Assembly (NCBI GenBank): GCA_025350045.1
Contig: JANXYM010000111.1
Span: forward strand, 1 to 49,577
Direction: 5' to 3'
Length of the DNA stretch: 49,577 nt
Source: Methanomicrobiales archaeon
GTDB lineage: Archaea > Halobacteriota > Methanomicrobia > Methanomicrobiales > Methanospirillaceae
A program made the translations under genes and the position numbers. Positions 1 to 7,495 of this stretch are shown here, piece by piece; position 1 is the first letter of the stretch; every line of letters starts with the position of its first letter. The notes under the pieces are model-generated. The model was not told the origin of the DNA. It worked only from the letters and a program-made list of their open reading frames with translations, and searched no databases.

Positions 1-198
1 ATGTTATCACGATTCGGTGATCGTATCAAAGTCCATAAAAAAATATATTCCCGTGCCAGTCTCGCGGGAATGGAAGATGCCCTTGTGGATATGTATTGTC
101 TTGCCGCAACTCAACGCCTCTACACCAGCTGGTGGAGCTCATTTTCCACGATTGCCAGCCAGATCAACAATCGTGAGATGATCACCGTGTATGAATAA
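1..198 (+). CDS. C-terminal fragment of a possible GT-B (fucosyltransferase-like) glycosyltransferase
   Basis: The reading frame is open at the window edge, so this is the last 65 codons of a longer gene; the ATG at base 1 need not be its start. The tail has a D-M-Y-C-L-A segment followed by an S-W-W-S-S-F-S-T-I-A core. This resembles the donor-site end of fucosyltransferase-like and related polysaccharide glycosyltransferases, where an acidic residue precedes a cysteine and an S-S-F-S segment. That would imply surface glycan synthesis. No other domain is visible and the match is short, so the family call is tentative. Confidence 0.4.
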   Translation: MLSRFGDRIKVHKKIYSRASLAGMEDALVDMYCLAATQRLYTSWWSSFSTIASQINNREMITVYE

Positions 199-294
199 CG
201 GTCCAGGGGGGGGGAACATCCCGGGAGATTATGTTATTCTGCGGATTCGGTGGAGGTGTTCGATCCGGGAACCCGGAGAAGGCTGGTGGCGCTC

Positions 295-302
295 AAAAAA
301 AA
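295..302 (-). terminator. oligo-T terminator behind the thioredoxin reductase gene
   Basis: Eight consecutive A on the given strand read as a T8 run about 30 nt past the stop of the leftward gene ending at 331. Archaeal RNA polymerase terminates at such U-runs without needing a hairpin. No strong stem was seen next to it. Confidence 0.4.
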
Positions 303-330
303 GTTTGAAACGGTTTTTCCAGACACCCTG

Positions 331-1491
331 TTATTCCTTATATACCGTCATAAGGTACTCAAACGCTTCGAGTGCCGCCTTTGCCCCATCTCCTGATGCA
401 ATGATGATCTGTTTGCTCTTTACTGAAGTAACATCACCTGCAGCATAGATACCCGGGGTGTTTGTGTGGGCATTGATATCAACAATGATCTCCTTCTTCC
501 CGTTCAGCTGCACCAGATTCTCTACCATATCAGTGTTGGGCAGCCAGCCGATCTCTATGAAAATTCCGTCGAGGTTTATCAACTGCTCTTTTCCCTGATC
601 ATCCTTGATTGTCACACCAGAGAGGAACTTCTCACCATGCAGTTCTGAGACATGAGAACCCGTATGCACCGTGATGTTCTTTCGTTCTTTGAGCTTCTCG
701 ACATAGACAGGATCTGCCCGTATGGTGCTGCGCACAATCAGGCTGACAGACTGGGCGATATCGCTCATCTCCACTGCCGTCTGGAGTGCGGAATTGCCCC
801 CGCCAACCACGGCAACCCGCTTTCCTTTGTAGAGCGGACCATCGCAGGTAGAGCAGATCGAGAGACCCCGCCCGAGATACTGCTCTTCGTTCGCCACCCC
901 CAGTTTTTTCGGCCGGTTGCCCTGCGTGAGGATAACTGCCTTTGCCTTTAACGTGTTTCCGGCAACTGTGCTGAGGGTGAAAAGTGCGTCATCCTTTGTA
1001 ATGGCTGTTACCTTGTCGAGCTCAAGACGGATATTGAGGTTCCTGACCTGTTCCTCAAACTTCTTCATCAGGTCCTCACCAGTGACCATACGGTAACCCA
1101 TGTAGTTCTCGATCGCCCATGATTCGAGTGCCTGTCCACCTATATTTTCGCTGATGATGATCGTATTGAGCATCTTTCTGGCACAGTAAACTCCCGCTGT
1201 AAGCCCGGCAGGGCCGGCACCGACAATCACCACATCGTAACTGCTGCCGGTCGGGGGTTCGCCGAAGAGTTCATTGAGGCGTTCTGAATCAAAGCCCACA
1301 ATCACCTCCTCCTCAACCGTTATCACCGGCACACCCCGCTGACCTGATATATCGATCATCTTCTGTGCTGCCTCCAAATCCGAGCCTACATCAACGCTCT
1401 CGTACGGAACACCGTGTTTTTCAAGAAATGCTTTGGCCATCCGGCAGTAGGGGCAGTTTTGCGTTGAATAGACGGTGACTTTTGTCATCAT
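331..1491 (-). CDS. glutaredoxin-thioredoxin reductase fusion flavoprotein
   Basis: An N-terminal glutaredoxin-like domain (about residues 1-78, redox pair C13-P-Y-C16) is joined to a low-molecular-weight thioredoxin reductase (about 83-386). The reductase shows the FAD dinucleotide fold G91-A-G-P-A-G, the active-site pair C213-S-T-C216-D, the NAD(P)-site glycines G-G-G-N-S at 230-234, and a C-terminal A-A-G-D-V FAD motif. Family knowledge says electrons pass from NAD(P)H or a reduced deazaflavin through FAD to the C-x2-C; here the attached glutaredoxin is probably the direct acceptor, making a self-contained disulfide reductase. Two adjacent ATGs (1491 and 1488) are equally good starts. A cytosolic role in thiol homeostasis fits the nearby rubrerythrin and peroxiredoxin. 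Confidence 0.9.
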   Translation of the reverse strand: MMTKVTVYSTQNCPYCRMAKAFLEKHGVPYESVDVGSDLEAAQKMIDISGQRGVPVITVEEEVIVGFDSERLNELFGEPPTGSSYDVVIVGAGPAGLTAGVYCARKMLNTIIISENIGGQALESWAIENYMGYRMVTGEDLMKKFEEQVRNLNIRLELDKVTAITKDDALFTLSTVAGNTLKAKAVILTQGNRPKKLGVANEEQYLGRGLSICSTCDGPLYKGKRVAVVGGGNSALQTAVEMSDIAQSVSLIVRSTIRADPVYVEKLKERKNITVHTGSHVSELHGEKFLSGVTIKDDQGKEQLINLDGIFIEIGWLPNTDMVENLVQLNGKKEIIVDINAHTNTPGIYAAGDVTSVKSKQIIIASGDGAKAALEAFEYLMTVYKE

Positions 1492-1604
1492 TTGCAGAAA
1501 CGTGCTGGCTTCATATAAACATTTGGACGGGGGTAAGCCCGTCTTGTACCTGCTGATAGCAATATTCTTTTTCCATGAGCCCCATAAACCACTGATCGCA
1601 TACT

Positions 1605-2957
1605 ATGAGCACCATGTGGAGCAGAAGGGGACAGCATATACCGGCACTTTTTTGTCTCTTCCTTCTGCTGATTGCAGGAACGGCTTCCGCGGCTGCGGGG
1701 CAGATAGATACGACATCAGATCCGTCTGTATACTTCAGTTTTAATGAGGGCAGCGGCACATTTGTCATTGATGGATCAGGACATGGGAATGGCGGGACAC
1801 TGAACAATGCTGCGCGGATCGGGAATGGCGGATGTGGCGGTGCGCTCCAGTTCAACGGGATAAACAGCTATGTGGCCATACCCCATACTTCCCGCAACCA
1901 TCCTGAAAAAGCTATCACTGTTTCAACATGGTTTTATTCAGACTCTTTTCACCCGCAAACATTGATCTCATCCTACCGTGAGGGGGGTTACCAGCTGGGG
2001 ATTGGTGACGGGGGTGATCTCTGGTGGACAGTAAATCTCGAAGGGTACGGGGACCTCGGGATCCCTGTGCAGCATGAAGGTATCTCTTTGAACCAGTGGC
2101 ACCATGTCACAGGAACCTATGATGGGCAGAGCTCGAAGATCTATCTCGACGGGGTGTTGAGAAACCAGCAGAACGCAACGGGGTTGATCCATTACTCGTA
2201 TCCCAATTACGTTATACTCGGAGCAAATGCAGGAACCGGGGAACGGCCGGATGCCGGATGTGCGGATTACCTCCTGGGGGGACTCGATGAGGTGAGGATC
2301 TACCCGAGGGCCCTTGCCTATGGCCAGGTCATGGACGACCGGTTCCGCTGCTCGCAGGAGCCGGTTGCTCCCCCGATACCGGGAATATCTGAAGAACCGG
2401 CTGCGATCTGCTATCCGATATCGGGAGTTGTGCAATTGGGGGAGGGCGAAACGGTCAATCGGATCCTTTCCTTTTCAAATAAGAGTGAGAACGGAATCTG
2501 GAAGGTGGGCTTGCCGGCGGGTTCAAAACTCAGCGTAAATGCCCGGGATCTCTCCGCAAAGGCATATCCTGATGCATGGTATATCGAAATCGGCGATGAA
2601 CACGGCAGGATCACCCGGACCATCGCATTTCCCAACACCAACAACGCACCGGCAGAAGGTGTGGTTCGCTCCGGAAATGCCACGATAATCATCCGCTACT
2701 TTGACGGGAAAGAGCGGTTCCCTTCCCGCGTTGCCGTCCAGTTTGAGAGCATCGCGCAACCGGCCCAGCCCGAGTCAATTATTCCGCGGAACATGTTTGC
2801 CAACCCGATCATCATCATCTACTCTGCATCATGGGCTACCCTGATCGCTCTAATTCTCGTCGTTGTGTGGCTCCACAGGCGCAGAAAGGAGGGGAGAGAA
2901 GAGAAAGAAAATAAGAACGGTGAAAACGGAAAAGACGAGGAAAAAATTATAGAGTGA
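1605..2957 (+). CDS. secreted LamG/concanavalin-like surface protein with C-terminal membrane anchor
   Basis: An N-terminal signal peptide (hydrophobic core about residues 12-30, ending A-S-A) is followed by a LamG-like jelly-roll domain (about 38-245). Its marks are Y-F-S-F-N-E-G-S-G, A-L-Q-F-N-G, a W-H-H-V-T-G-T-Y-D-G strand, and the terminal L-D-E-V-R-I-Y-P-R-A-L typical of the family. A second beta-rich region of unknown family runs about 265-390. A transmembrane segment near 402-422 and a charged Lys/Glu tail place the bulk outside the cell. LamG domains usually bind glycans or mediate adhesion; the ligand is unknown. The start at 1605 is chosen because it gives a complete signal peptide; ATG 1614 is an alternative. 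The last 11 bp overlap the convergent rubrerythrin gene. Confidence 0.75.
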   Translation: MSTMWSRRGQHIPALFCLFLLLIAGTASAAAGQIDTTSDPSVYFSFNEGSGTFVIDGSGHGNGGTLNNAARIGNGGCGGALQFNGINSYVAIPHTSRNHPEKAITVSTWFYSDSFHPQTLISSYREGGYQLGIGDGGDLWWTVNLEGYGDLGIPVQHEGISLNQWHHVTGTYDGQSSKIYLDGVLRNQQNATGLIHYSYPNYVILGANAGTGERPDAGCADYLLGGLDEVRIYPRALAYGQVMDDRFRCSQEPVAPPIPGISEEPAAICYPISGVVQLGEGETVNRILSFSNKSENGIWKVGLPAGSKLSVNARDLSAKAYPDAWYIEIGDEHGRITRTIAFPNTNNAPAEGVVRSGNATIIIRYFDGKERFPSRVAVQFESIAQPAQPESIIPRNMFANPIIIIYSASWATLIALILVVVWLHRRRKEGREEKENKNGENGKDEEKIIE

Positions 2958-3450
2958 TTTCCCGGAACTGCTTCCCGAAAACACCGCAGATGGGGCACTT
3001 GTCGGGGGCTTTGCCGGTTTCGATGTTCCCGCAGACCGGACAGAGGAAGATCTTTTCCCGCCCCAGGTCATTTCCTGCCTTAACCGCATCGAGTGCTTTC
3101 TTGTACAGGTTTGCATGCACCTGCTCAGCTTTCATCGCATGGGTAAACGCAAGCATGGCATCACTTCTCCCTTCTGTTTCAGCCAGTTTGACAAACTCAG
3201 GGTACATGTGGGTAAACTCGTGCGTCTCACCGGCGATGCTCACTTCAAGATTCTTTGCAGTGGGTTCGATTGCTGCGAGCACTTTTAAGAGTTTTTTTGC
3301 ATGAATCGCTTCTGCTTCGGAAGCGGCCTTATACAGCGTTGCAATGTTTTTAAAGCCTTCTTCTGCGGCTTTTTCGGAAAAGGCAAGATATTTCCGGTTT
3401 GCCTGTGACTCACCGGCAAATGCCTCCTTTGCATTCTCAATAGTTGCCAT
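2947..3450 (-). CDS. rubrerythrin
   Basis: This is a 167-residue classic rubrerythrin. An N-terminal ferritin-like four-helix domain carries the di-iron ligands (E-S-Q-A-N-R-K-Y near residue 14, E-A-E-A-I-H near 46-50, and a later E-Q-V-H-A). A C-terminal rubredoxin-like knuckle carries C137-P-V-C140 and C152-P-I-C155. It is a cytosolic peroxidase that reduces hydrogen peroxide using electrons from rubredoxin-type donors, a main peroxide defence of strict anaerobes. It is transcribed alone, from a TATA-like element at 3476-3483 that would give a leader of only a few nucleotides. It belongs with the wider redox defence genes of the first 8 kb. Confidence 0.95.
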   Translation of the reverse strand: MATIENAKEAFAGESQANRKYLAFSEKAAEEGFKNIATLYKAASEAEAIHAKKLLKVLAAIEPTAKNLEVSIAGETHEFTHMYPEFVKLAETEGRSDAMLAFTHAMKAEQVHANLYKKALDAVKAGNDLGREKIFLCPVCGNIETGKAPDKCPICGVFGKQFREITL

Positions 3451-3475
3451 AAGGATAGGATATTGAGAGATTCTG

Positions 3476-3483
3476 ACTTAAAG
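3476..3483 (-). promoter_or_regulatory. TATA-like element of the rubrerythrin gene
   Basis: The sequence reads CTTTAAGT on the minus strand, centred about 30 nt before the ATG at 3450. With the usual archaeal TATA-to-start distance of about 26 nt, transcription would begin around 3454, leaving almost no leader. Confidence 0.4.
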
Positions 3484-3613
3484 ATTCTTCATGGGGCAGA
3501 GTAGTACACGATTCTCATAATATCAAAAAGAAAATTTTTTATATTTCAGAATTTATTCCGGACATGCCACAGGATCGCGGGTTCTCCCATCTCCTGCATG
3601 CCGGGTTATTACC

Positions 3614-4285
3614 ATGAAAAAGATGAAAGATGTCCCTGAGCGGGACAGGCCACGCGAGAAGATTGCAAAGAAAGGAGTGGCATCACTTGCGGACCAGGAA
3701 CTGATCGAATCGATTCTTGGCAGGGGCACACGGAACAAGGATGTCCGCGAAATTTCAAAGGAGATCTGCGGGCTCTTAAAGGAACGTCCGGGCACTATCC
3801 AATACGAGGATCTCATCTCTGTCATGGGAATTGGTCCGTCAAAGGCTTCCCAGCTCATGGCATGCTTTGAGCTGGGAAGGCGCTACCATGCATCAGCTGA
3901 AAGTAGTATTAAGGTAACAAAACCGCAGGACATCCTGTCACTCTCCATTATTGCTGAAATGCGAGACAAGCGACAGGAGCATTTCATTTGTATCACCCTC
4001 AATGGTGCGGGAGAGGTGCTTGACAGCAGGATCATCACCGTAGGACTGCTCAACCACAGCCTTGTCCACCCCCGGGAAGTTTTTGCCGATGCGATCACTG
4101 ACCGGGCTGCATCGGTCATCTGCGTCCATAACCATCCATCCGGTTCGCTCGAACCCAGCCCGCAGGACATTGCGATCACCACCCAGCTTAAGGAAGCCGG
4201 GCTGCTGCTGGGGATCCAGCTGATCGATCATATCATTGTGACAAAGACCGGTTACCTGAGCATGAAAGAGCGGGGACTGCTCTAG
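3614..4285 (+). CDS. radC: RadC-family JAMM/MPN+ protein
   Basis: The protein has 223 residues. An N-terminal helical UPF0758 region (R-E-K-I-A-K-K-G-V-A-S-L-A-D-Q-E-L) contains a helix-hairpin-helix-like M-G-I-G-P-S-K-A near residue 75. It is followed by a JAMM metalloprotease-fold domain with the motif H172-N-H174-P-S-G-S and D185, the complete H-x-H-x10-D zinc-binding set. RadC proteins are widespread in bacteria and patchy in archaea. The historical link to DNA repair is disputed, and many copies travel with mobile DNA. A TATA-like stretch near 3538-3545 lies upstream. It stands alone between the rubrerythrin and flavoprotein genes. Confidence 0.9.
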   Translation: MKKMKDVPERDRPREKIAKKGVASLADQELIESILGRGTRNKDVREISKEICGLLKERPGTIQYEDLISVMGIGPSKASQLMACFELGRRYHASAESSIKVTKPQDILSLSIIAEMRDKRQEHFICITLNGAGEVLDSRIITVGLLNHSLVHPREVFADAITDRAASVICVHNHPSGSLEPSPQDIAITTQLKEAGLLLGIQLIDHIIVTKTGYLSMKERGLL

Positions 4286-4355
4286 CGGGGGCGAAAGAAA
4301 ATCCCGGGCGATTCCGCACTGGAATTGCAAGGTAAAATGAGGTGTATGGAAGAAA

Positions 4356-4949
4356 TTATGAAGTGAGCGATTTTCCGAGAGCATACCCCTTCTGGTAGGC
4401 AGCGTCGAGCAGTGCCGGGTGTGCTGTAACATCACGAATCGCGTCCATATCGTTGATCAGCAGTTCGTCCGTATACTGGCAATCAATGATGTCAAAAAAA
4501 GCCTTAACAGTCAGTTTTGCTCCCACAAAAACCTCAGGGATCTTCATGCCCGAGATACAGATAAACAATCCCCTGCGTTCCACTCTCCGTTCCTTTGAGA
4601 TAAACGACTTTTTGCGCATGTACTTGGCCATAAAAAAGACCTGGAACCGGTCCATCATCGATTTAAGTTTTCCGGGAATTCCCATCGTCATGACCGGTGT
4701 GGCGATGATGAGGCTGTTCATCTCACGGAATTTAGGGTAGAGCTGCTGCATGTCGTCGTCCATGATGCAGGTTTCATGGTCTTTGCAGAACATCATTTCC
4801 ATGCAGGCCTGGAAATCGAGACTGGCAACTTCAATTTTTTCTACCGTGCAGCCGGCATCCTCCGCTCCCTTGAGCGCACGGTCCAGCAGTTTTGCCGTGT
4901 TGCCATCAGAGAGGGGACTCCCGAGGAGGCCGATAACCTTTTTTCCCAT
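4356..4949 (-). CDS. flavodoxin-fold NAD(P)H-dependent FMN reductase / iron-sulfur flavoprotein-like
   Basis: The start is placed at the ATG at 4949 because G-L-L-G-S-P-L-S-D-G-N-T, the phosphate-binding loop for FMN, then begins a few residues in as in the family; an upstream ATG at 4988 would add 13 unrelated residues. The A-T-P-V-M-T-M-G-I-P-G-K-L-K segment corresponds to the conserved P-x-Y/M flavin loop. The cysteine cluster is unusual: C-x5-C-x5-C instead of the compact C-x2-C-x2-C-x4-7-C of the two relatives at 6876 and 7496, so it may hold only FMN, or a cluster bound differently. Likely a cytosolic flavin-dependent reductase; substrate unknown. Confidence 0.75.
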   Translation of the reverse strand: MGKKVIGLLGSPLSDGNTAKLLDRALKGAEDAGCTVEKIEVASLDFQACMEMMFCKDHETCIMDDDMQQLYPKFREMNSLIIATPVMTMGIPGKLKSMMDRFQVFFMAKYMRKKSFISKERRVERRGLFICISGMKIPEVFVGAKLTVKAFFDIIDCQYTDELLINDMDAIRDVTAHPALLDAAYQKGYALGKSLTS

Positions 4950-5052
4950 AGAACAGTAGATGTGAAAAACGAGGATATAGCTTTGCATTACTATATGCGC
5001 CGGTCACATTACAGGGAGGGGGAATCAAAAACCGGTAGCACTAACACAACCC

Positions 5053-5060
5053 ATATATAT
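5053..5060 (+). promoter_or_regulatory. TATA box of the zinc-ribbon gene
   Basis: The sequence is ATATATAT. Its centre predicts transcription from about 5083. That lies downstream of the ATG at 5072 and matches the in-frame GTG at 5084, so it decides the start codon in favour of a near-leaderless GTG (or the TTG at 5093). Confidence 0.5.
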
Positions 5061-5083
5061 CTTTGACGTGAATGAGAAGTTTG

Positions 5084-5323
5084 GTGAATCATTTGACCGA
5101 AAATAAGTCGTACAATGCAGGACAGAAAGTCGGGCCCGGTAAGTATGTCTGCTTAGACTGCGGAAAGGAACTCACACTTGACAAGAGCGAACAGGACCTC
5201 AGAAAGTGTCCCGCCTGCTCCTGTGAAGAGTACCAGTGCTTCCCGATGACCCACATCCGCCCGGACATCAAGACTGCGGAAGATGTAAAGAACCCGCCAA
5301 AACGCGGCAAAAGCAACATTTAA
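5084..5323 (+). CDS. small zinc-ribbon protein
   Basis: This protein of about 79 residues has one zinc ribbon: G-P-G-K-Y-V-C-x2-C-G-K-E and, 17 residues on, K-C-P-A-C, then C-x5-C (S-C-E-E-Y-Q-C). The G-P-G-K-Y-x-C-x2-C-G opening is typical of small rubredoxin/zinc-ribbon proteins found beside stress genes. The ATG at 5072 lies upstream of the transcription start predicted from the TATA box at 5053-5060, so GTG 5084 is preferred and TTG 5093, preceded by a GGTG-like element, is the alternative. Whether it binds zinc or iron cannot be told from sequence. It lies 106 bp before the desulforedoxin gene and may belong to the same redox group. Confidence 0.7.
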   Translation: MNHLTENKSYNAGQKVGPGKYVCLDCGKELTLDKSEQDLRKCPACSCEEYQCFPMTHIRPDIKTAEDVKNPPKRGKSNI

Positions 5324-5429
5324 TTTAATATTTTTCTTTTCGGGCACAAGTACAGCAGTGTGACTTCTGGGGGTTCCTGCGATCAAAAACAGTGAGCGGG
5401 ATTCCTGCTCCCAGGTTTATCTGTCGTAT

Positions 5430-5573
5430 ATGAGTGATCTCTACATGGTAAATGTCTCAAAAGAGGGGCAGATCTTTAAGTGTGAGATCTGCGGTAATGT
5501 TGTTGTGGTAAAAGAGAGCGGCGGCGGCGAACTGATATGCTGCGGCGAGCCCATGCAACTGGAGAGTGCGTAA
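5430..5573 (+). CDS. desulforedoxin-type Fe(Cys)4 protein
   Basis: This is a complete 47-residue gene. The protein has C18-x2-C21-G near the N-terminus and a C37-C38-G-E-P-M ending, the diagnostic arrangement of desulforedoxin and of the N-terminal domain of desulfoferrodoxin, where four cysteines hold one iron. No superoxide reductase domain follows. In methanogens such proteins are thought to carry electrons for superoxide and peroxide reduction. The stop codon lies 2 nt before the ATG of the CMD-fold gene and peroxiredoxin follows, so the three genes almost certainly form one operon. It should donate electrons to a neighbour, but the partner is inferred. Confidence 0.85.
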   Translation: MSDLYMVNVSKEGQIFKCEICGNVVVVKESGGGELICCGEPMQLESA

Positions 5574-5575
5574 TT

Positions 5576-5995
5576 ATGGTTGTAAAAAAGGCAATTACTA
5601 AAAAAACAGTAACCAAAACACAACCGGCAAAAAAACCGGTAGCAACGAAAGGATCGGAAAAGAAGCTCAAAACCCTTGAGAAGAAGATCGGCAAAGTGCC
5701 GAAGTTTTTCAAGGAGCTGACCACCAAAGAACCCGAGATGTTCAATCTGGTTATGAGATTCGAGCAACACATCTGGGATGATGGCAAGATCTCGGGTAAG
5801 ACTAAAAAACTGATCGCGATTGCAATTGCAGCTGCCATGCGTGACCAGCACGCCGTGCGAGCCCAGCTGGCCGGTGCAAAGAATATCGGGGTCACGAAAG
5901 GAGAAGTCGAAGAGGCACTCCGTGTCACCTTCCTGCTGTCGGGTATGCCTGCGTATGTCTACGGTAAGGCCCAGCTCGATGAGGTTATGCCATAA
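5576..5995 (+). CDS. carboxymuconolactone decarboxylase (AhpD-like) fold protein lacking catalytic residues
   Basis: This 139-residue protein is read from the ATG 2 nt after the desulforedoxin stop. Residues 1-40 form a very Lys/Thr-rich, probably disordered basic tail. The CMD core follows (about 42-135), recognisable by P-x-F-F-K-E-L, K-T-K-K-L-I-A-I-A-I-A-A-A and G-V-T-K-G-E-V-E-E-A-L. At the active site, where AhpD-like members have C-x2-C-x3-H, this protein reads D90-Q-H-A93-V-R-A-Q97, so both cysteines and the histidine are gone. It cannot do thiol peroxidase or AhpD chemistry and may be a structural or binding partner. An earlier in-frame start at 5537 would overlap the desulforedoxin gene and is not preferred. 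Confidence 0.8.
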   Translation: MVVKKAITKKTVTKTQPAKKPVATKGSEKKLKTLEKKIGKVPKFFKELTTKEPEMFNLVMRFEQHIWDDGKISGKTKKLIAIAIAAAMRDQHAVRAQLAGAKNIGVTKGEVEEALRVTFLLSGMPAYVYGKAQLDEVMP

Positions 5996-6018
5996 CCCAC
6001 GTTACGAGGTGAGACATC

Positions 6019-6663
6019 ATGGAAGACGATCCCTGTATCACATTCCCGGTTCTCGGGGAACCGGCGCCGGATTTCGAGGCTGAGACTACCCAGGGGCCCA
6101 TTACGCTCTCATCCCTGAAAGGGAAGTGGGTGGTGCTCTTTTCGCACCCGGCGGACTTCACACCGGTGTGCACCACAGAGTTCATGGCTTTTGCGCAGAT
6201 TTATGACGAACTGCAGGCACTCAATGTCCAGCTGATCGGCCTGTCGGTTGACAGCATTTCGGCCCACCTTGCATGGGTGCACGCGATCAAGGAGAAGATG
6301 GGAGTTACCATTCCCTTCCCGATCATCGCCGATCTGAACATGAAAGTGGCAAAGAAGTATGGCATGATCCACCCGGGGCAGTCTTCGACTGCTGCGGTCC
6401 GCTGCGTCTTCTTTATCGATGACAAAGGCATCATGAGGGCGATGATCTATTACCCGCTCCAGAACGGACGGTTCATGCCCGAGATCATCCGGCTGGTCAA
6501 GGCACTCCAGACTACAGACAAGTTCAAAGTCTCAACTCCGGCGAACTGGCAGCCGGGCGAGAAAGTGGTTGTACCCCCACCAAAGACGACAGCGGAGATG
6601 GACAAGCGTCCGACCGAAGGGTACGAGTGCAAGGACTGGTATCTCTGCTTCAAGAGGGTGTAA
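6019..6663 (+). CDS. archaeal peroxiredoxin (Prx6/AhpC-TSA type)
   Basis: This 214-residue thioredoxin-fold peroxidase has peroxidatic C51 in the motif D-F-T-P-V-C-T-T-E-F and two further cysteines near the end (C204 and C210 in Y-E-C-K-D-W-Y-L-C-F). The same three-cysteine pattern occurs in ring-forming archaeal peroxiredoxins such as the Aeropyrum enzyme, where the C-terminal pair takes part in resolution. It reduces peroxides to water or alcohols in the cytosol. A strong ribosome site GAGGTGA at 6006-6012 fixes the ATG at 6019. It is the last gene of the desulforedoxin/CMD-fold/peroxiredoxin operon and is followed by a hairpin-plus-T7 terminator. Electrons may come from desulforedoxin or the glutaredoxin-reductase fusion. 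Confidence 0.93.
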   Translation: MEDDPCITFPVLGEPAPDFEAETTQGPITLSSLKGKWVVLFSHPADFTPVCTTEFMAFAQIYDELQALNVQLIGLSVDSISAHLAWVHAIKEKMGVTIPFPIIADLNMKVAKKYGMIHPGQSSTAAVRCVFFIDDKGIMRAMIYYPLQNGRFMPEIIRLVKALQTTDKFKVSTPANWQPGEKVVVPPPKTTAEMDKRPTEGYECKDWYLCFKRV

Positions 6664-6666
6664 AGC

Positions 6667-6685
6667 AGGGAAAAACCCTTTTTTT
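6667..6685 (+). terminator. hairpin plus T7 terminator behind peroxiredoxin
   Basis: A short stem (GGG, loop of five A, CCC) is followed directly by seven T, a few bases after the peroxiredoxin stop codon. It marks the end of the redox operon. Confidence 0.5.
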
Positions 6686-6875
6686 GAAAAATTTGCAGGC
6701 AGATTGTGCATATGCACAGGTAACTGTTTTTGTAACAGATTCCGAAGTACTTCTTCCCGTATAGTCTCCACAGGAATGGAGTGTAGAGGGCACACTATAG
6801 GGAGGGGCACGGGAAGGGGCGTTCCTTTCGGGAACAATCCAATCCTTTTTTACGGCGCATGACAAAGATACGGTT

Positions 6876-7490
6876 ATGCCGATCAAAGTCCTCGCCTTTG
6901 CCGGAAGTCCCCGCAGGCATGGCAACTCCGAAACGCTGCTGGACTGGGTGCTGGGGGGGATGATCGCTGACCCGGATGTGGTCATCGAGAAGATCGCACT
7001 GACTGAAGCCGATATCAATCCCTGCAAAGGGTGCAATGCGTGCGAGAAACTCAATAAATGCGTGCAGCGCGATGGCATGGACATCTATCATGACAAGATC
7101 GTTGCTGCGGATGTCATCTTACTCTCTTCTCCCATCTACTGCATGGGTATCGCCTCACAGCCAAAGGCCTTAATCGACCGTGCGCAGGTATTCCGCTCAC
7201 GGAAATACGTGCTCAAACTCCCCATTGTTCCTCCCGAACGGAAAGGAAAACGCCTTGGGGTGTTCCTCGCTTCTGCAGGACAGGACTGGGACCATGTCTT
7301 TGATGCTGCCATCCCATCCGTGAAATGCTTCTACCATGTCATTGATATCAAGGATGCTGATATCAGCTACCTGATGATCAACAATGTTGATGAGAAAGGA
7401 GCGATCGACAAGCATCCCACTGCCAGGACAGATGCCGAAAAACTCGGTAAAACCGCGATTGCCGAGATAAAAAAACGACTCGCCGGGTGA
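6876..7490 (+). CDS. iron-sulfur flavoprotein (Isf-like), first of a tandem pair
   Basis: This 204-residue flavodoxin-fold protein has the FMN phosphate loop A-G-S-P-R-R-H-G-N-S-E-T near residue 9. The compact cysteine motif C-K-G-C-N-A-C-E-K-L-N-K-C (C-x2-C-x2-C-x5-C) near 49-61 is the signature of iron-sulfur flavoproteins that bind one 4Fe-4S cluster beside FMN. The S-S-P-I-Y-C-M-G-I loop completes the flavin site. Characterised methanogen members accept electrons from ferredoxin and can reduce oxygen or peroxide. It is followed without a gap by a paralogue (stop at 7488-7490, next ATG 7496), so the two are cotranscribed and may be heteromeric or of different specificity. Confidence 0.88.
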   Translation: MPIKVLAFAGSPRRHGNSETLLDWVLGGMIADPDVVIEKIALTEADINPCKGCNACEKLNKCVQRDGMDIYHDKIVAADVILLSSPIYCMGIASQPKALIDRAQVFRSRKYVLKLPIVPPERKGKRLGVFLASAGQDWDHVFDAAIPSVKCFYHVIDIKDADISYLMINNVDEKGAIDKHPTARTDAEKLGKTAIAEIKKRLAG

Positions 7491-7495
7491 TCGCC

